This document shows positions 41,437-51,612 of a stretch of 64,000 nt of DNA, piece by piece; positions within the stretch are counted from its first letter, which is position 1; every line of letters begins with the position of its first letter. The position numbers and the translations under genes are program-made. The notes beneath the pieces are model-generated. The model made no database searches and was not told the origin of the DNA. It saw only the letters and a list, made by a program, of their open reading frames with translations. The stretch comes from Candidatus Kryptobacter tengchongensis (GTDB taxonomy: Bacteria; Bacteroidota; Ignavibacteria; Kryptoniales; Kryptoniaceae). The stretch is from assembly GCA_001485605.1 (NCBI GenBank), contig FAON01000004.1, positions 1 through 64,000 of the forward strand, in the 5' to 3' direction.

Positions 41437-42703
41437 ATTTTGAGATTACAAATTCAGAAATTTTATTTAAATCAACTTCAATTTGCTTTGCTTTCTTCAT
41501 ATCACGAAGCACACACTTACCGTTTTTTAATTCGTCCTCGCCCAAAATTATGACATAACGAGCTCCTTGTCTATCAGCTTCTTTCATTTGAGATTTTAAA
41601 CTTCTATCTAAAAGCTCAATCTCACATGGTATTAATTTCCGTCTCAAATCTTGAGTGATACTTAAAGCGATTTTCCGTGGCTCAGAACCAAGGTAGGCAA
41701 CATAAACAAATGGTTTGGTGCTCTCATTAAAAGTATACTTTTTCTTTTCAAGGATTAACATCATCCTTTCAATCCCAAGCGCAAAACCAACCCCAGGAAC
41801 CTCAGGACCTCCAAGCTCTTTTGAAAGAAGGTCATATCTTCCTCCGCCAGCAACTGCGTCTTGAGAACCAAGATCAGGGCTTATTACTTCAAAGGCTGTT
41901 TTAGTATAATAATCAAGTCCACGAACAAGGTGCGGTTCTATTTCATATCTTACTCCAAGGTAATTCAAATAACTTTTTAATTTTTCAAAATGCTCCTCAC
42001 AATTAGCACACAGATATTCATAAATTAAAGGTGCGTTTTCTATCACTTTTTTATCGCTTTCATCTTTTGAATCAAGAATTCTCAAAGGATTCCGGTCAAG
42101 TCGCCTTTTGCTGTCTTCGGATAAGGTATCGTAAAATTTTCTAAAATATTCTTTTAAAACCTCTTTGTATGATGGCCGACAAGTTTCGCAACCAACGGAG
42201 TTAAGTTTTAGGCTATAATTTTTTATTTCAAAACTTTCAATTATATGAATGACAAGTGAAATTATTTCAGCATCAACTTCGGGATTTGGACTTCCTATCG
42301 CTTCAGCTCCTATTTGATGAAATTGTCGCAATCTACCAGCCTGTGGTCGTTCTTGCCTGAACATTGGGGAAATGTAATAAACCTTGAAAAGTGGCGTTTG
42401 TTTATTTATCCCGTATTGAATATATGCCCTCATCACAGACGCCGTCATTTCAGGTTTTAATGTTAAACTTGTTCCGCCTTTATCAAGAAATGTATACATT
42501 TCCTTGCTAACTATATCCGTAAGTTCCCCAATTCCTCTTGCAAATAGCTCCGTTTCTTCAAAAATCGGCGTCCTTATCTCTTTGTAATTATAAACTTCAA
42601 AAATTTCCCTTACCTTTCGCTCAACATGCCACCATTTGTATGACTCATCGGGTAGTATATCCCTGGTGCCACGGATATTTTTCAAAATTTTTTTCTCAGC
42701 CAA
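41411..42703 (-). CDS. hisS: Histidyl-tRNA synthetase
   Basis: Class II aminoacyl-tRNA synthetase of 430 residues charging tRNA-His. Motif 1 region and motif 2 (KVYYISPMFRQERPQAGRLRQF), the two histidine motifs LVRGLDYYTKTAFEV and GGGRYDLL, and motif 3 GVGFALGIERM are intact. The C-terminal anticodon-binding domain follows. The start appears to be a TTG at 42703, which overlaps the last codons of the EIIA gene by 8 bases; no ATG precedes the conserved IRGTRDILP. Length is typical. Confidence 0.96.
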   Translation of the reverse strand: MAEKKILKNIRGTRDILPDESYKWWHVERKVREIFEVYNYKEIRTPIFEETELFARGIGELTDIVSKEMYTFLDKGGTSLTLKPEMTASVMRAYIQYGINKQTPLFKVYYISPMFRQERPQAGRLRQFHQIGAEAIGSPNPEVDAEIISLVIHIIESFEIKNYSLKLNSVGCETCRPSYKEVLKEYFRKFYDTLSEDSKRRLDRNPLRILDSKDESDKKVIENAPLIYEYLCANCEEHFEKLKSYLNYLGVRYEIEPHLVRGLDYYTKTAFEVISPDLGSQDAVAGGGRYDLLSKELGGPEVPGVGFALGIERMMLILEKKKYTFNESTKPFVYVAYLGSEPRKIALSITQDLRRKLIPCEIELLDRSLKSQMKEADRQGARYVIILGEDELKNGKCVLRDMKKAKQIEVDLNKISEFVISKYAEKTAKN

Positions 42704-43163
42704 GGTATTTTTCTTCCTCTGTTTTGAATAATTCTACAACTTCTTTTGAATCTTTCGCGTTAAGCAATCTCTCACGGAAATTGTTATCATTCATAAGTTT
42801 TGAAATTCGGCTCAAAAGCTTTATATGTGGTCCAACCATATTATCCCTTCCAACAAGTAAAAAAATTAAACGAACTGGCTCTCCATCAAGTGAATCGTAA
42901 TCAATCGGTTTTTTCGTAATTGCAAATGCTGCAACAATATCTGTAACAGCATCTGTTTTCCCATGTGGAACCGCAAATCCTTTCCCAACCCCTGTTGTCA
43001 TTATCTTCTCCCGTTCAAAAACCGCTTCTCTTACTTTGTTTACATTTTTAACTTTTTCCGACTTTGATATCAACTCAACAAGTGCGTTTATAGCGTCTTC
43101 TTTAGATGAGACATCAAGACCAACAACAACAAAATCTTCAGTTAAAATATCACTTATTTTCAC
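42696..43163 (-). CDS. PTS EIIA domain protein (PtsN / fructose family)
   Basis: 155-residue single-domain PTS EIIA of the mannitol/fructose/nitrogen type. The phosphorylated histidine lies in FAVPHGKTDAV near residue 67. No EIIB or EIIC is encoded nearby, so it is probably a regulatory PtsN-like protein rather than a sugar importer. It precedes hisS with an 8-base overlap and follows the sugar nucleotidyltransferase gene by 23 bases. In other bacteria PtsN tunes potassium and carbon-nitrogen balance; here its target is unknown. Confidence 0.9.
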   Translation of the reverse strand: MKISDILTEDFVVVGLDVSSKEDAINALVELISKSEKVKNVNKVREAVFEREKIMTTGVGKGFAVPHGKTDAVTDIVAAFAITKKPIDYDSLDGEPVRLIFLLVGRDNMVGPHIKLLSRISKLMNDNNFRERLLNAKDSKEVVELFKTEEEKYLG

Positions 43164-43186
43164 CTTCTAAACCTTAATTTTATTTT

Positions 43187-45703
43187 TCAAGATTTCATCC
43201 ACCGTTCAACTTTATCTGAATAAGTGGCGAGCAAATTCTCTACCTTTTTTTCCTCATCCGATTCCGCAAATAAGTGAATCTCACTTCGCTGTCTGTCCGG
43301 CAAAATTAAAATCCAAGTGAAATCATCCATAAAGATTTTAACCCCATCTATCAATTGTCGCCTATATTTTTCAGACTCAAGCGTTGCATAACGCATAACC
43401 TTTCCCTTCAAATCGCGAGAACACGGTAAAACTTTATGTCTTAGAACAAGCTTTGGCAAAGATTTTTCAACCTCGCCAATTTTTAATCCTGTTATAGATA
43501 TCAATTCAAGAATTTTTGATATAGAAAACATCCCATCGGAAGCGAAAAGAAACTCCGAAAATATAAATCCTCCTTTCGTTCCACCAACAAATTTTACCTC
43601 TGGATCTTTTAGAACAGCTTCCATCATCCCGTAATGTGAGTTTTTAGTCCTGACAACCTCAACCCCATATTCACCTGCAATCATATCAACTTCAAGCGAA
43701 GCAGTTATAGGAACAGCAATTTTTTTAACTTTATCACGATTTGCTTCAAGATACAATTTTACTACAATGGAAAGAAGACGATCGTTTTCAATCAATTTCC
43801 CTCTTTCGTCAACAACCCAAATTCTTTCGGCCCCAGGATTTAACATAAACCCAACATCATAACGAATTGAAGTTACAATTTGGGAGAGTTCATCAATAGC
43901 TCTTTTGAACTCCTTCTCATCTTTTGTTAATTTTGACGGATCAAGATAAGCATTTAAGGAAATAACTTGACAGCCAAGTTGTCCAAGTATATTTGGGAAA
44001 ATTGTAACTGCAACACCATTTGAATAATCAACCACAATTTTAAAACCTTGTTTTCTAATGATTTCAATGTTCAATGATTCTAAAAATTTTTCAACATACC
44101 CTTCAGCTACTCTTACTGGAAAGTTAATTGTCCCAACTTTATCGTAAGGGACACGGGGGAAATCTTCACCGAAAAATAATCTCTCAATCGCTTTTGCTTT
44201 GCTCACAGGTAAATCCACTCCATTTGAATCAAAAAATATAATATCCGTTTGATGCTTATCAACCGGAGATTTTCTTACATGAAGTCCTCCTGCGTATCTT
44301 CCACTGCGAAGTTCATGCCTAACCATAGGGATTGATGCGATTCTAAGATCATCAACATCAAGTCCTGCTGAAATAAGTCCACAAATTAAAGCACGATTCA
44401 TCATCCTTGAAACATTATCCACATCCCGACTCACAAGCACAGTTTTCCCCTGCCCAAGGAAAGCACCAAATGCTGCCCCAAGTTTTGCCCCAAATTCGGG
44501 CGTCATTTCAATGTTTGAAATTCCGCTGACCCTTGATTCAGTGAAAAGCTCCTTAAGCCACTTATCCTCCCAAACCAAACTTTTTGATAAAATTGAACCA
44601 TCCTCAACGACCTTCCATGGCCAAAGTTTTATGTTTGACATCAGCTTTGACTCTCGCCCAATCACACAATGATCGCTTATAAAAACATTTTCATTTATTT
44701 CCGCTTTCTCCCCAATTACACAATCATAGCCTATAACATCAAGCGTTAGTTTTGCTCCCTTCCCAATTTTTGTTCTATCCCAGATGACGGAATTAATAAT
44801 TTCACAGTTATCCCCAATCTCGCAGTCAGAGCCAATCACAGAATTAACTAACTTCACATTTTTCCCGATCTTCGTATTTTCACCTATGACGACAATTCCT
44901 TCAAATTTACTATAGTCTTCAATCTGCGAATTTCCACCAGTGTATAAAGTTGTTCCTTTGGTTTCAATTTTTTCACCTTTAATTTCAAGATCAACCATTC
45001 CAGCAAGGCAATCAAGGTGAGCTTCAAGGTAATCACCAAGCGTTCCGATATCACGCCAGTAATTTTCCGTTAGGAAGCCATAAAATGGGATTTTCTTTTC
45101 AAGCAAAATTGGAAAAAGATTTTTGCTGAAATCAAATTCTTGTTTATAAGGAACAAACTCAAGAATAGATGGATTTAAAACATAAATACCAGTATTAATC
45201 GTATCACTAAAAACCTCGCCCCAGCTTGGTTTCTCAAGAAAGCGTGAAATTTCGCCTGTGTCTTTAACTATTACAATTCCATACGGAAGCGGATTTTTAA
45301 CCCTTGTTAGAACTATTGTGGCTTTTGCTTTTTTATCAAAATGATAATTTATCACCTTTGAAATATCAATATCAGTTAAAACATCACCACTTATAACGAT
45401 GAACTCATCGTCACCAATCAAATCAGCTGCATTTCTAACGCTTCCTGCGGTTCCAAAATCTGCTTCAGCTCTGACATATGAAATTTTCACTCCAAAATCT
45501 TTTCCATCTTTGAAGTAATTCATTATAACATCAGGGTAATAATAAACAAGCGCAATTATCTCAGTGATCTTATATTTTTTCAACAAACTTATTATTCTAT
45601 GCATTATCGGGATATTGACAACTGGAACCATTGGTTTAGGGATGTTCATCGTCAAAGGTCTTAAGCGAGTTCCAAAACCTCCGGCCATTATAACTGCTTT
45701 CAT
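43187..45703 (-). CDS. Mannose-1-phosphate guanylyltransferase-like protein fused to a degenerate phosphomannomutase
   Basis: About 838 residues in three parts. Residues 1-235 are an NTP transferase with GGFGTRLRPLT and the Lys of NIPKPMVPVVN. Residues ~255-370 are hexapeptide repeats of a left-handed beta-helix. The rest has a phosphohexomutase fold, but its key loops are altered. The phosphoserine loop TASHNP is replaced by HVRKSP, and the metal loop DGDADR by NPGAER. The mutase part is therefore probably regulatory. Such proteins are often annotated as GDP-mannose pyrophosphorylases. ATG at 45703 follows AGGTG; a GTG at 45715 is less likely. Confidence 0.9.
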   Translation of the reverse strand: MKAVIMAGGFGTRLRPLTMNIPKPMVPVVNIPIMHRIISLLKKYKITEIIALVYYYPDVIMNYFKDGKDFGVKISYVRAEADFGTAGSVRNAADLIGDDEFIVISGDVLTDIDISKVINYHFDKKAKATIVLTRVKNPLPYGIVIVKDTGEISRFLEKPSWGEVFSDTINTGIYVLNPSILEFVPYKQEFDFSKNLFPILLEKKIPFYGFLTENYWRDIGTLGDYLEAHLDCLAGMVDLEIKGEKIETKGTTLYTGGNSQIEDYSKFEGIVVIGENTKIGKNVKLVNSVIGSDCEIGDNCEIINSVIWDRTKIGKGAKLTLDVIGYDCVIGEKAEINENVFISDHCVIGRESKLMSNIKLWPWKVVEDGSILSKSLVWEDKWLKELFTESRVSGISNIEMTPEFGAKLGAAFGAFLGQGKTVLVSRDVDNVSRMMNRALICGLISAGLDVDDLRIASIPMVRHELRSGRYAGGLHVRKSPVDKHQTDIIFFDSNGVDLPVSKAKAIERLFFGEDFPRVPYDKVGTINFPVRVAEGYVEKFLESLNIEIIRKQGFKIVVDYSNGVAVTIFPNILGQLGCQVISLNAYLDPSKLTKDEKEFKRAIDELSQIVTSIRYDVGFMLNPGAERIWVVDERGKLIENDRLLSIVVKLYLEANRDKVKKIAVPITASLEVDMIAGEYGVEVVRTKNSHYGMMEAVLKDPEVKFVGGTKGGFIFSEFLFASDGMFSISKILELISITGLKIGEVEKSLPKLVLRHKVLPCSRDLKGKVMRYATLESEKYRRQLIDGVKIFMDDFTWILILPDRQRSEIHLFAESDEEKKVENLLATYSDKVERWMKS

Positions 45704-45794
45704 AAAGCCGAACACCTGCTGTAATTTTCATTTAGGTTAAATATAACATAAAGAAAGTAAATTAACAATCTCGCTTATGGTTTCATCTCGGCAG

Positions 45795-47267
45795 CTATTT
45801 TACTGAATTCAATTTGCTATGTTTATAACCATAGACAAAATAAACCACAAGCCCAATGAGAAGCCACACAACAAAACGAATCCATGTTATCAACGGCAAA
45901 CTTATCATCAAGTAAAAACAAGTAAAGATGGCAAGTAAAGGAACAAACGGAACAAGTGGAGTTTTAAAGGCTCTCGGGGTGTTTGGATCAGTATATCTCA
46001 ACACAAGAACTCCAGCTGAGGTCAGGACGAAGGCAAAAAGTGTCCCGATGTTTGTAAGCTCAGCTGCTTCTCCAATATCTGCAAACGCCGCTGGAATCGC
46101 AACGAAAACACCTGTTAAGATGGTAGTCACATACGGTGTTTTAAACCTCGGATGAATTTTCGCAAACCACTGAGGCAAAAGACCATCTCTTGCCATAGAG
46201 AAGAATATCCTCGGCTGTCCCAGCTGAAATACAAGCAGGACAGCAGTAGTTGAAACAACAGCGCCGAAAGAAACTATCCCAGCAGCCCAATTTAAACCGA
46301 TAACGCTAAATGCTTTTGCGAGTGGCTCGGGAACATTTAATTCTGAATAATGTATCATACCAGTAAGAACAATAGCAACAGCAATGTAAAGAATTGTCGT
46401 GATAATAAGCGATGCGATGATCCCTATTGGTAAATTTTTTTGGGGATTTTTAGTTTCCTCAGCTGCTGTTGATATTGCATCAAATCCAATGTAAGCAAAG
46501 AAGACAAGTGCAGCACCAGTCATTATTCCTTTCCATCCATTTGGAGCAAAAGGTTGCCAATTTTCAGGCTTCACATAGAAAGCCCCAACAATGATAAAGA
46601 AAAGCAAAATAACAAGTTTAATTGCAACCATAATTGCGTTAAAAGCCGAACTTTCCCTTATCCCAATAACCAAAACAATCGTTATAACAGCAACGATACC
46701 AAAAGCTGGAAGATTAAAAATTATGGGTATAGTTTTATTTAAAATTGGAAGTGTAATATGTGGTGCTGAATTTAAAATTTCAGGTGTGTTCACAGCCCTT
46801 ACATAATCTGTAGCAAGCCACGCTGGTATTGTAATTCCGAAACCGCGCAAAAGTTCAACAAAATATGCTGACCAGCTGATTGCAACAGCGATATTTCCAA
46901 CCGCATATTCAAGGATTAAGTCCCATCCAATTATCCATGCAATGAATTCTCCAAACGCTGCATATGAATATGTGTAAGCGCTCCCCGAAATCGGAAGCAT
47001 TGATGCAAGTTCAGCGTAGCACAGCGCAGCAAAGCCACACGCCAATGCAGTGACAATAAAGGATATAACTATTGCTGGACCAGCCCCAATGTGATGAGCT
47101 CCCCCGGCTGAAGCTGTCCCGGTAAGAGCAAAAATCCCAGCTCCAATAATTGCACCAATCCCAAGCGCAGTTAAATCAATTGCATTCAAAGCTCTTTTAA
47201 GCCGATTTTCACCGCTTTCAGCTTCCATTAAAATTTGAGAAACTACTTTCTTACGAAATAAATTCAC
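45795..47267 (-). CDS. Amino-acid permease (APC family, cationic-type)
   Basis: 490-residue secondary transporter with about 12-13 membrane helices. The first helix motif GIGAIIGAGIFALTG is the substrate-binding unwound helix of the APC family. Also present are FFAYIGFDAISTAAEETKNP and the GQPRIFFSMARDGLLP segment typical of the CAT/cationic group. It begins at a GTG preceded by GGAGGG. It lies 26 bases downstream of the tryptophanase gene in the same direction. That pairing suggests uptake of tryptophan or another amino acid, but specificity is inferred from position only. Confidence 0.92.
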   Translation of the reverse strand: MNLFRKKVVSQILMEAESGENRLKRALNAIDLTALGIGAIIGAGIFALTGTASAGGAHHIGAGPAIVISFIVTALACGFAALCYAELASMLPISGSAYTYSYAAFGEFIAWIIGWDLILEYAVGNIAVAISWSAYFVELLRGFGITIPAWLATDYVRAVNTPEILNSAPHITLPILNKTIPIIFNLPAFGIVAVITIVLVIGIRESSAFNAIMVAIKLVILLFFIIVGAFYVKPENWQPFAPNGWKGIMTGAALVFFAYIGFDAISTAAEETKNPQKNLPIGIIASLIITTILYIAVAIVLTGMIHYSELNVPEPLAKAFSVIGLNWAAGIVSFGAVVSTTAVLLVFQLGQPRIFFSMARDGLLPQWFAKIHPRFKTPYVTTILTGVFVAIPAAFADIGEAAELTNIGTLFAFVLTSAGVLVLRYTDPNTPRAFKTPLVPFVPLLAIFTCFYLMISLPLITWIRFVVWLLIGLVVYFVYGYKHSKLNSVK

Positions 47268-47292
47268 CGTTTCCCTCCATGAATTTTATTTT

Positions 47293-48675
47293 TTAATTGA
47301 TAGGTTCAAATCTCGCTGTAAAATGTCTTAAAAGTGGAGCCTCCCAAACAATTTTATAACCTTTCAATTTATCTCTATTTCTGTAAACCTCGGTTATCAC
47401 CTCAACTACATAATCAATATGGCTTTGAGTATAAACTCGCCTTGGTATAGCAAGCCGAACAAGCTCCATCGTGTGAGGGATGAATTTACCTGTTTCCTTA
47501 TCTCTTCTCCCAAACATTACACTTCCAATTTCCACGCTTCTTATACCACCAACCCTGTAAAGTTCAACAACTATTGACTGACCCGGAAATTGTTCTGGGG
47601 GGATATGTGGCGCAAATTTCTTCGCATCAAGATAAACGGCATGACCCCCTGGAGGAATCAAAACAGGGATACCACGCTCTATTAATTTCTCAGCAAGATA
47701 CTCAACTGACCTTATCCTGTAAAGCAGATAATTTTCATCAAGGACTTCCTCAAGCCCTTGAGCTATTGCTTCAAGGTCCCGACCCGCAAGCCCCCCATAA
47801 GTTGGAAATCCTTCTGTAACGATAAGAACATTCCGTGCTTTTAATGCAAGTTCATCATCGTTCATAGCAAGAAATCCGCCGATATTTGCAAATGCATCTT
47901 TTTTAGCGCTCATCGTACATCCATCAGCATATGAAAACATCTCCCTTGCTATCTCAAAAATTGTCTTATTCTCATAACCCTTCTCCCTCTTCTTTATAAA
48001 ATAAGCATTTTCGGCAAATCTACACGCATCAAGGAAAAGTGGAATACCATATTTATCACAAACCTCCCTAACCTCACGAATGTTTTGCATTGAAACTGGC
48101 TGACCTCCATTAGAGTTATTTGTCACAGTCAGCATAACAAGCGGGATATTTTCAGGACCCTTCTCCTTTATAAAATTTTCAAGTCGCTCAACATCCATAT
48201 TCCCTTTAAAAGGATGCCATAAATCTGGTTGAATTCCCTCCGGAATTGGCAAATCAACTGCATTTCCTCCAACAAATTCAATGTTAGCCCTTGTTGTATC
48301 AAAATGTGTATTGTTTGGAATATACTTCCCGGGTCCAGCAACGATTGAGAACAAAATTTTTTCTGCAGCTCTTCCTTGATGCACGGGAATGATATGTTTA
48401 AACCCAGTTATCTTCCTTACAACACTTTCAAACCTAAAAAAACTTTTTGAACCAGCATAGGATTCATCGCCATCCATAATTCCCGCCCATTGTTTTGAAC
48501 TCATTGCGTTTGTCCCGCTATCAGTTAAAAGATCAATTATGACATCTTCAGCAGGGATATTAAAAACATTATAACCCGCCTTTTTTAAAATTTCCTCCCT
48601 TTCCTGCTCGGTTGTAAATTTAATAGGTTCTACAACTTTAATTTTGAACGGCTCAATTATTGTTTTGAATTTCAT
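47293..48675 (-). CDS. tnaA: Tryptophanase (tryptophan indole-lyase)
   Basis: PLP enzyme of about 460 residues in the beta-eliminating lyase family. The Schiff-base Lys lies in SAKKDAFANIGGF. Three positions separate it from tyrosine phenol-lyase: Asp in HFDTTR (Thr in the phenol-lyase), Ile in RSVEIGS (Arg there), and His in LRHFTARF (Phe there). All three agree with tryptophanase, which splits tryptophan to indole, pyruvate and ammonia. The ATG at 48675 has GGAGG five bases upstream; a GTG at 48687 is not needed. Coupled with the amino-acid permease gene. Confidence 0.9.
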   Translation of the reverse strand: MKFKTIIEPFKIKVVEPIKFTTEQEREEILKKAGYNVFNIPAEDVIIDLLTDSGTNAMSSKQWAGIMDGDESYAGSKSFFRFESVVRKITGFKHIIPVHQGRAAEKILFSIVAGPGKYIPNNTHFDTTRANIEFVGGNAVDLPIPEGIQPDLWHPFKGNMDVERLENFIKEKGPENIPLVMLTVTNNSNGGQPVSMQNIREVREVCDKYGIPLFLDACRFAENAYFIKKREKGYENKTIFEIAREMFSYADGCTMSAKKDAFANIGGFLAMNDDELALKARNVLIVTEGFPTYGGLAGRDLEAIAQGLEEVLDENYLLYRIRSVEYLAEKLIERGIPVLIPPGGHAVYLDAKKFAPHIPPEQFPGQSIVVELYRVGGIRSVEIGSVMFGRRDKETGKFIPHTMELVRLAIPRRVYTQSHIDYVVEVITEVYRNRDKLKGYKIVWEAPLLRHFTARFEPIN

Positions 48676-48692
48676 ACTTCCCTCCACTTCCT

Positions 48693-50639
48693 TTATTTTA
48701 TCAGAATCATTTTCCTAATTCTGCTGTATATCTGGCGTCCACTATCAGAAATGGTCAACTTGTAAAAATATATACCTGATGGAATTCCATCAGCTACAAA
48801 ATTAATAATATATCTCCCTGCACCAAGCCTTCCACTGAAAATCTTTTTGATTTCCCTACCAAGCACATCAAATACAATCACCTCACACTCGTAAATTTTC
48901 CCATCATTGGCGATCTCAAATGGAATTTTCGTAATTGAATTAAACGGATTCGGATAATTTTGATGGAGATCAAAGTTCAAACTCAAAGGAGATTGAACAT
49001 AGGTAACAGAAAGAATATTTTTTAAAATTTTCTCGTCTGGATCAACTTGAATTTCTATATTTCCAGAAGAAACTGAACCGCCAAGTGTTATAATGTATAT
49101 TGTGTCCGCTGTATATGTCCATAAAGTTAAAAGTGTATCAAAGTTTTGGTTCCGAATTCTTACATCAATCGGAAACTTAAAAATTCTTGCGTTTTTCTGA
49201 ATCTGCCTTAACTGTAGAGACAGCTTTAAATTATCTTGATCTATTGAGGTGATGCTAAAATCAAGCACAGGATACCCAGAATCATAAACCCACTGCTCAA
49301 AAAACCATGAATAATCTCTTCCTGTAATATCATTCACAACATTAATAAATCCTTGAGTTGTCCCTGTCCCGTAAGCATATCTTCTTCCCCATTCTTTCAA
49401 TACCTGAAAGAACAATGAATCTCCAATTAAATTTCTTAACATATGCAATACCCAAGCTCCTTTGTAATAAACCGCTGTCCCAAAAAGTTTTGCGGGTGGC
49501 GGATTATAAATTGGATATCTAAGCGCTGAATCCTCTAAAAAATAAGCCCTTGCCCAACTTTTAAGTTTCGTTCTAAAGATCTCCACACCATATTTATATT
49601 CTGTGTATAAAGCATCGCTATAGGAAGCAAAACCTTCATTAAGCCATATTTCAGCCCAGTTCTCACATGTGACAAGATCACCCCACCATTGATGGGCAAG
49701 TTCATGAGCTATCCCACCCTCAAAATTGCCATCAAGCCATCTTCTATGAATTGTCGTCATAGTTTGATGTTCCATACCACCATAGCGAAATGGATAAACC
49801 GCAACCATACCATATTTTTCAAACGGATACTCACCAAATTTCTTTGAGAAAAAAGTCATCATATCAACAACATTTCTAAACGCAAGAACTGCTTTTGACG
49901 AGTCCTCACGCCAGACATAGTATTTAATTTCAATTGAATCAGACGGATTTGAAACTTTGCGATACCAATCGGAAAAGGTTATATATTCAGAAGTTGCAAA
50001 AGCAATTAAATAAGTTGACATTGGATATTTTGAGCGCCAATGAAAAGTTCTTTCTTCACCGTTAATCTCATCACGGATCAACAAGCCATTTGAAGCAACA
50101 AGAAAATTATTTTTAACTTTTACAATGATATCAACGCTTGCCTTGTCCCAAGGTTCATCATAGCAAGGAAACCAGTATCTTGAGTCAGACGGTTCCGTCA
50201 TCGTATATGCTATATCAGATGGAAGGTTCGGGTATAATTCATCGCTTCTGTAAAAATAGAAACCACGATCAAGATTTGATTCACGCCTGAAGTAAATTAA
50301 CACATTTGAGGTTTCACCTTGTAAAATTGTTGATGGAAAAATAATTTTTAAGTTTTCATAACTTTGCTGAAAACTTAACCTTGAATTATTAAAAACAATT
50401 GAGTCAATTTGAATAACATCGCCCCCAGAGTGAATGGCAATTTCACTTAAATTTTTATTTGCAAGAAATTTTATCTTAACATATCCCTTGTAATAACCAG
50501 TGCGTTGTTTAAGCCCGTTGAAAAGGTCAATATAAATTTCATAATGAAGAACATCAAAATCGCTCTTAACCTGCGAGAACACAAGACCACAAGTTAAAAC
50601 CATATTTACAATTAAAAAACTAAAAATCCATCTGCTCAT
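48693..50639 (-). CDS. Secreted M1-family aminopeptidase with T9SS-like C-terminal domain
   Basis: 648 residues with a signal peptide (about 1-22). The M1 fold shows the substrate-binding GGMEH (287-291), zinc motif HELAH (312-316) and third ligand Glu335 in NEGFASY. The C-terminal ~85 residues begin HQNYPNPFN and end with GIYFYKL and a basic tail, the type IX sorting-domain pattern. It should therefore be displayed on or released from the cell surface. It removes N-terminal residues from peptides; the exact preference is not visible. It overlaps the EamA transporter start by 4 bases. Confidence 0.92.
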   Translation of the reverse strand: MSRWIFSFLIVNMVLTCGLVFSQVKSDFDVLHYEIYIDLFNGLKQRTGYYKGYVKIKFLANKNLSEIAIHSGGDVIQIDSIVFNNSRLSFQQSYENLKIIFPSTILQGETSNVLIYFRRESNLDRGFYFYRSDELYPNLPSDIAYTMTEPSDSRYWFPCYDEPWDKASVDIIVKVKNNFLVASNGLLIRDEINGEERTFHWRSKYPMSTYLIAFATSEYITFSDWYRKVSNPSDSIEIKYYVWREDSSKAVLAFRNVVDMMTFFSKKFGEYPFEKYGMVAVYPFRYGGMEHQTMTTIHRRWLDGNFEGGIAHELAHQWWGDLVTCENWAEIWLNEGFASYSDALYTEYKYGVEIFRTKLKSWARAYFLEDSALRYPIYNPPPAKLFGTAVYYKGAWVLHMLRNLIGDSLFFQVLKEWGRRYAYGTGTTQGFINVVNDITGRDYSWFFEQWVYDSGYPVLDFSITSIDQDNLKLSLQLRQIQKNARIFKFPIDVRIRNQNFDTLLTLWTYTADTIYIITLGGSVSSGNIEIQVDPDEKILKNILSVTYVQSPLSLNFDLHQNYPNPFNSITKIPFEIANDGKIYECEVIVFDVLGREIKKIFSGRLGAGRYIINFVADGIPSGIYFYKLTISDSGRQIYSRIRKMILIK

Positions 50640-51577
50640 ATTTTCCCATTTAAAAATTTTTTGAACAGGAAAAATGAATTAACTAAAAGCATCCCCGTTA
50701 GCACGAGTAAAGCACCAAACAGAACATTTGCGGTTATGCTTTCTTTCCCAACAAACACTCCAATTATAACAGCGAAAACTGGTGTGAGAAAAGCTGTCAA
50801 AGACATTATAACAGTGGATATCTTTTTTAAAAGCCAGTAATAAATTGTAAAGGTTACTATTGATCCAAAAATTCCAAGATAAATTACACTTCCGACCCCT
50901 TTTACTCCAAATTTAATTGTGCTCCAATCCTCAAAAATGCCAGATAGGATTAAAAGAATCAAACCACTCAAATTCAACGGGATAAAATTAATCGCAAGCG
51001 GATGGATATCAGCACCATACTTTTTAACCATTATCAACACCGATGCATTAAGAAAGGCACTGGCAACGACAGCAAACATACTTATAAAAAATTTTCTATT
51101 TTGCAAAGATAAAACATCGCCAAAATCTAATGTATCTGTTTTAAAAATAAAAACAACCCCGATAAAACCGAGGATTAAGCCAAATCGTTGAAGCGAATTT
51201 AAACTTTCTTTTAAAAAAATTCTTGAAAAAATTGCAGCAAAAAAAGGCATTGTTGAAAAAAGAATACTCGCAAGATTGCTCGGTATCGTCAATTCAGCCC
51301 AATATACAAGCAAAAATGGAATTAAAAATGAGAAAAAGGTTAAATAAAGATAAAGAAATAATTGCTTATCATTTACTGGAACTTGAATGTTGAAAGTTTT
51401 CAAGAGCGTCAAAAGAACAAGCCCTGCAAGAAGAAAACGAAGTGACAAAGAAAACATAAGGGGCAATTCTTGCAACCCGAGCTTTATCGTAAACCATGTT
51501 GAACCCCAAATGAAACATATAAAAACGAAAAGAAAAACTTTAACAGCGCTTTTATCAAGCAACCTTCGCAGTCGCAT
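50636..51577 (-). CDS. EamA/DMT-family transporter
   Basis: 313-residue integral membrane protein with ten predicted helices in two EamA repeats. The FIWGSTWFTIKLGLQ start and LTAFLTPVFAVIIGVFVGKE near the end are typical of RhaT/YdcZ-like drug/metabolite exporters. The substrate is unknown. Sited between the M14 and M1 peptidase genes and overlapping M1 by 4 bases, it could export amino acids or peptides, but this is a guess from position. Confidence 0.88.
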   Translation of the reverse strand: MRLRRLLDKSAVKVFLFVFICFIWGSTWFTIKLGLQELPLMFSLSLRFLLAGLVLLTLLKTFNIQVPVNDKQLFLYLYLTFFSFLIPFLLVYWAELTIPSNLASILFSTMPFFAAIFSRIFLKESLNSLQRFGLILGFIGVVFIFKTDTLDFGDVLSLQNRKFFISMFAVVASAFLNASVLIMVKKYGADIHPLAINFIPLNLSGLILLILSGIFEDWSTIKFGVKGVGSVIYLGIFGSIVTFTIYYWLLKKISTVIMSLTAFLTPVFAVIIGVFVGKESITANVLFGALLVLTGMLLVNSFFLFKKFLNGKI

Positions 51578-51612
51578 TAAATTTGATAATTTGTTTTAAA
51601 TAATGTGCTTTT

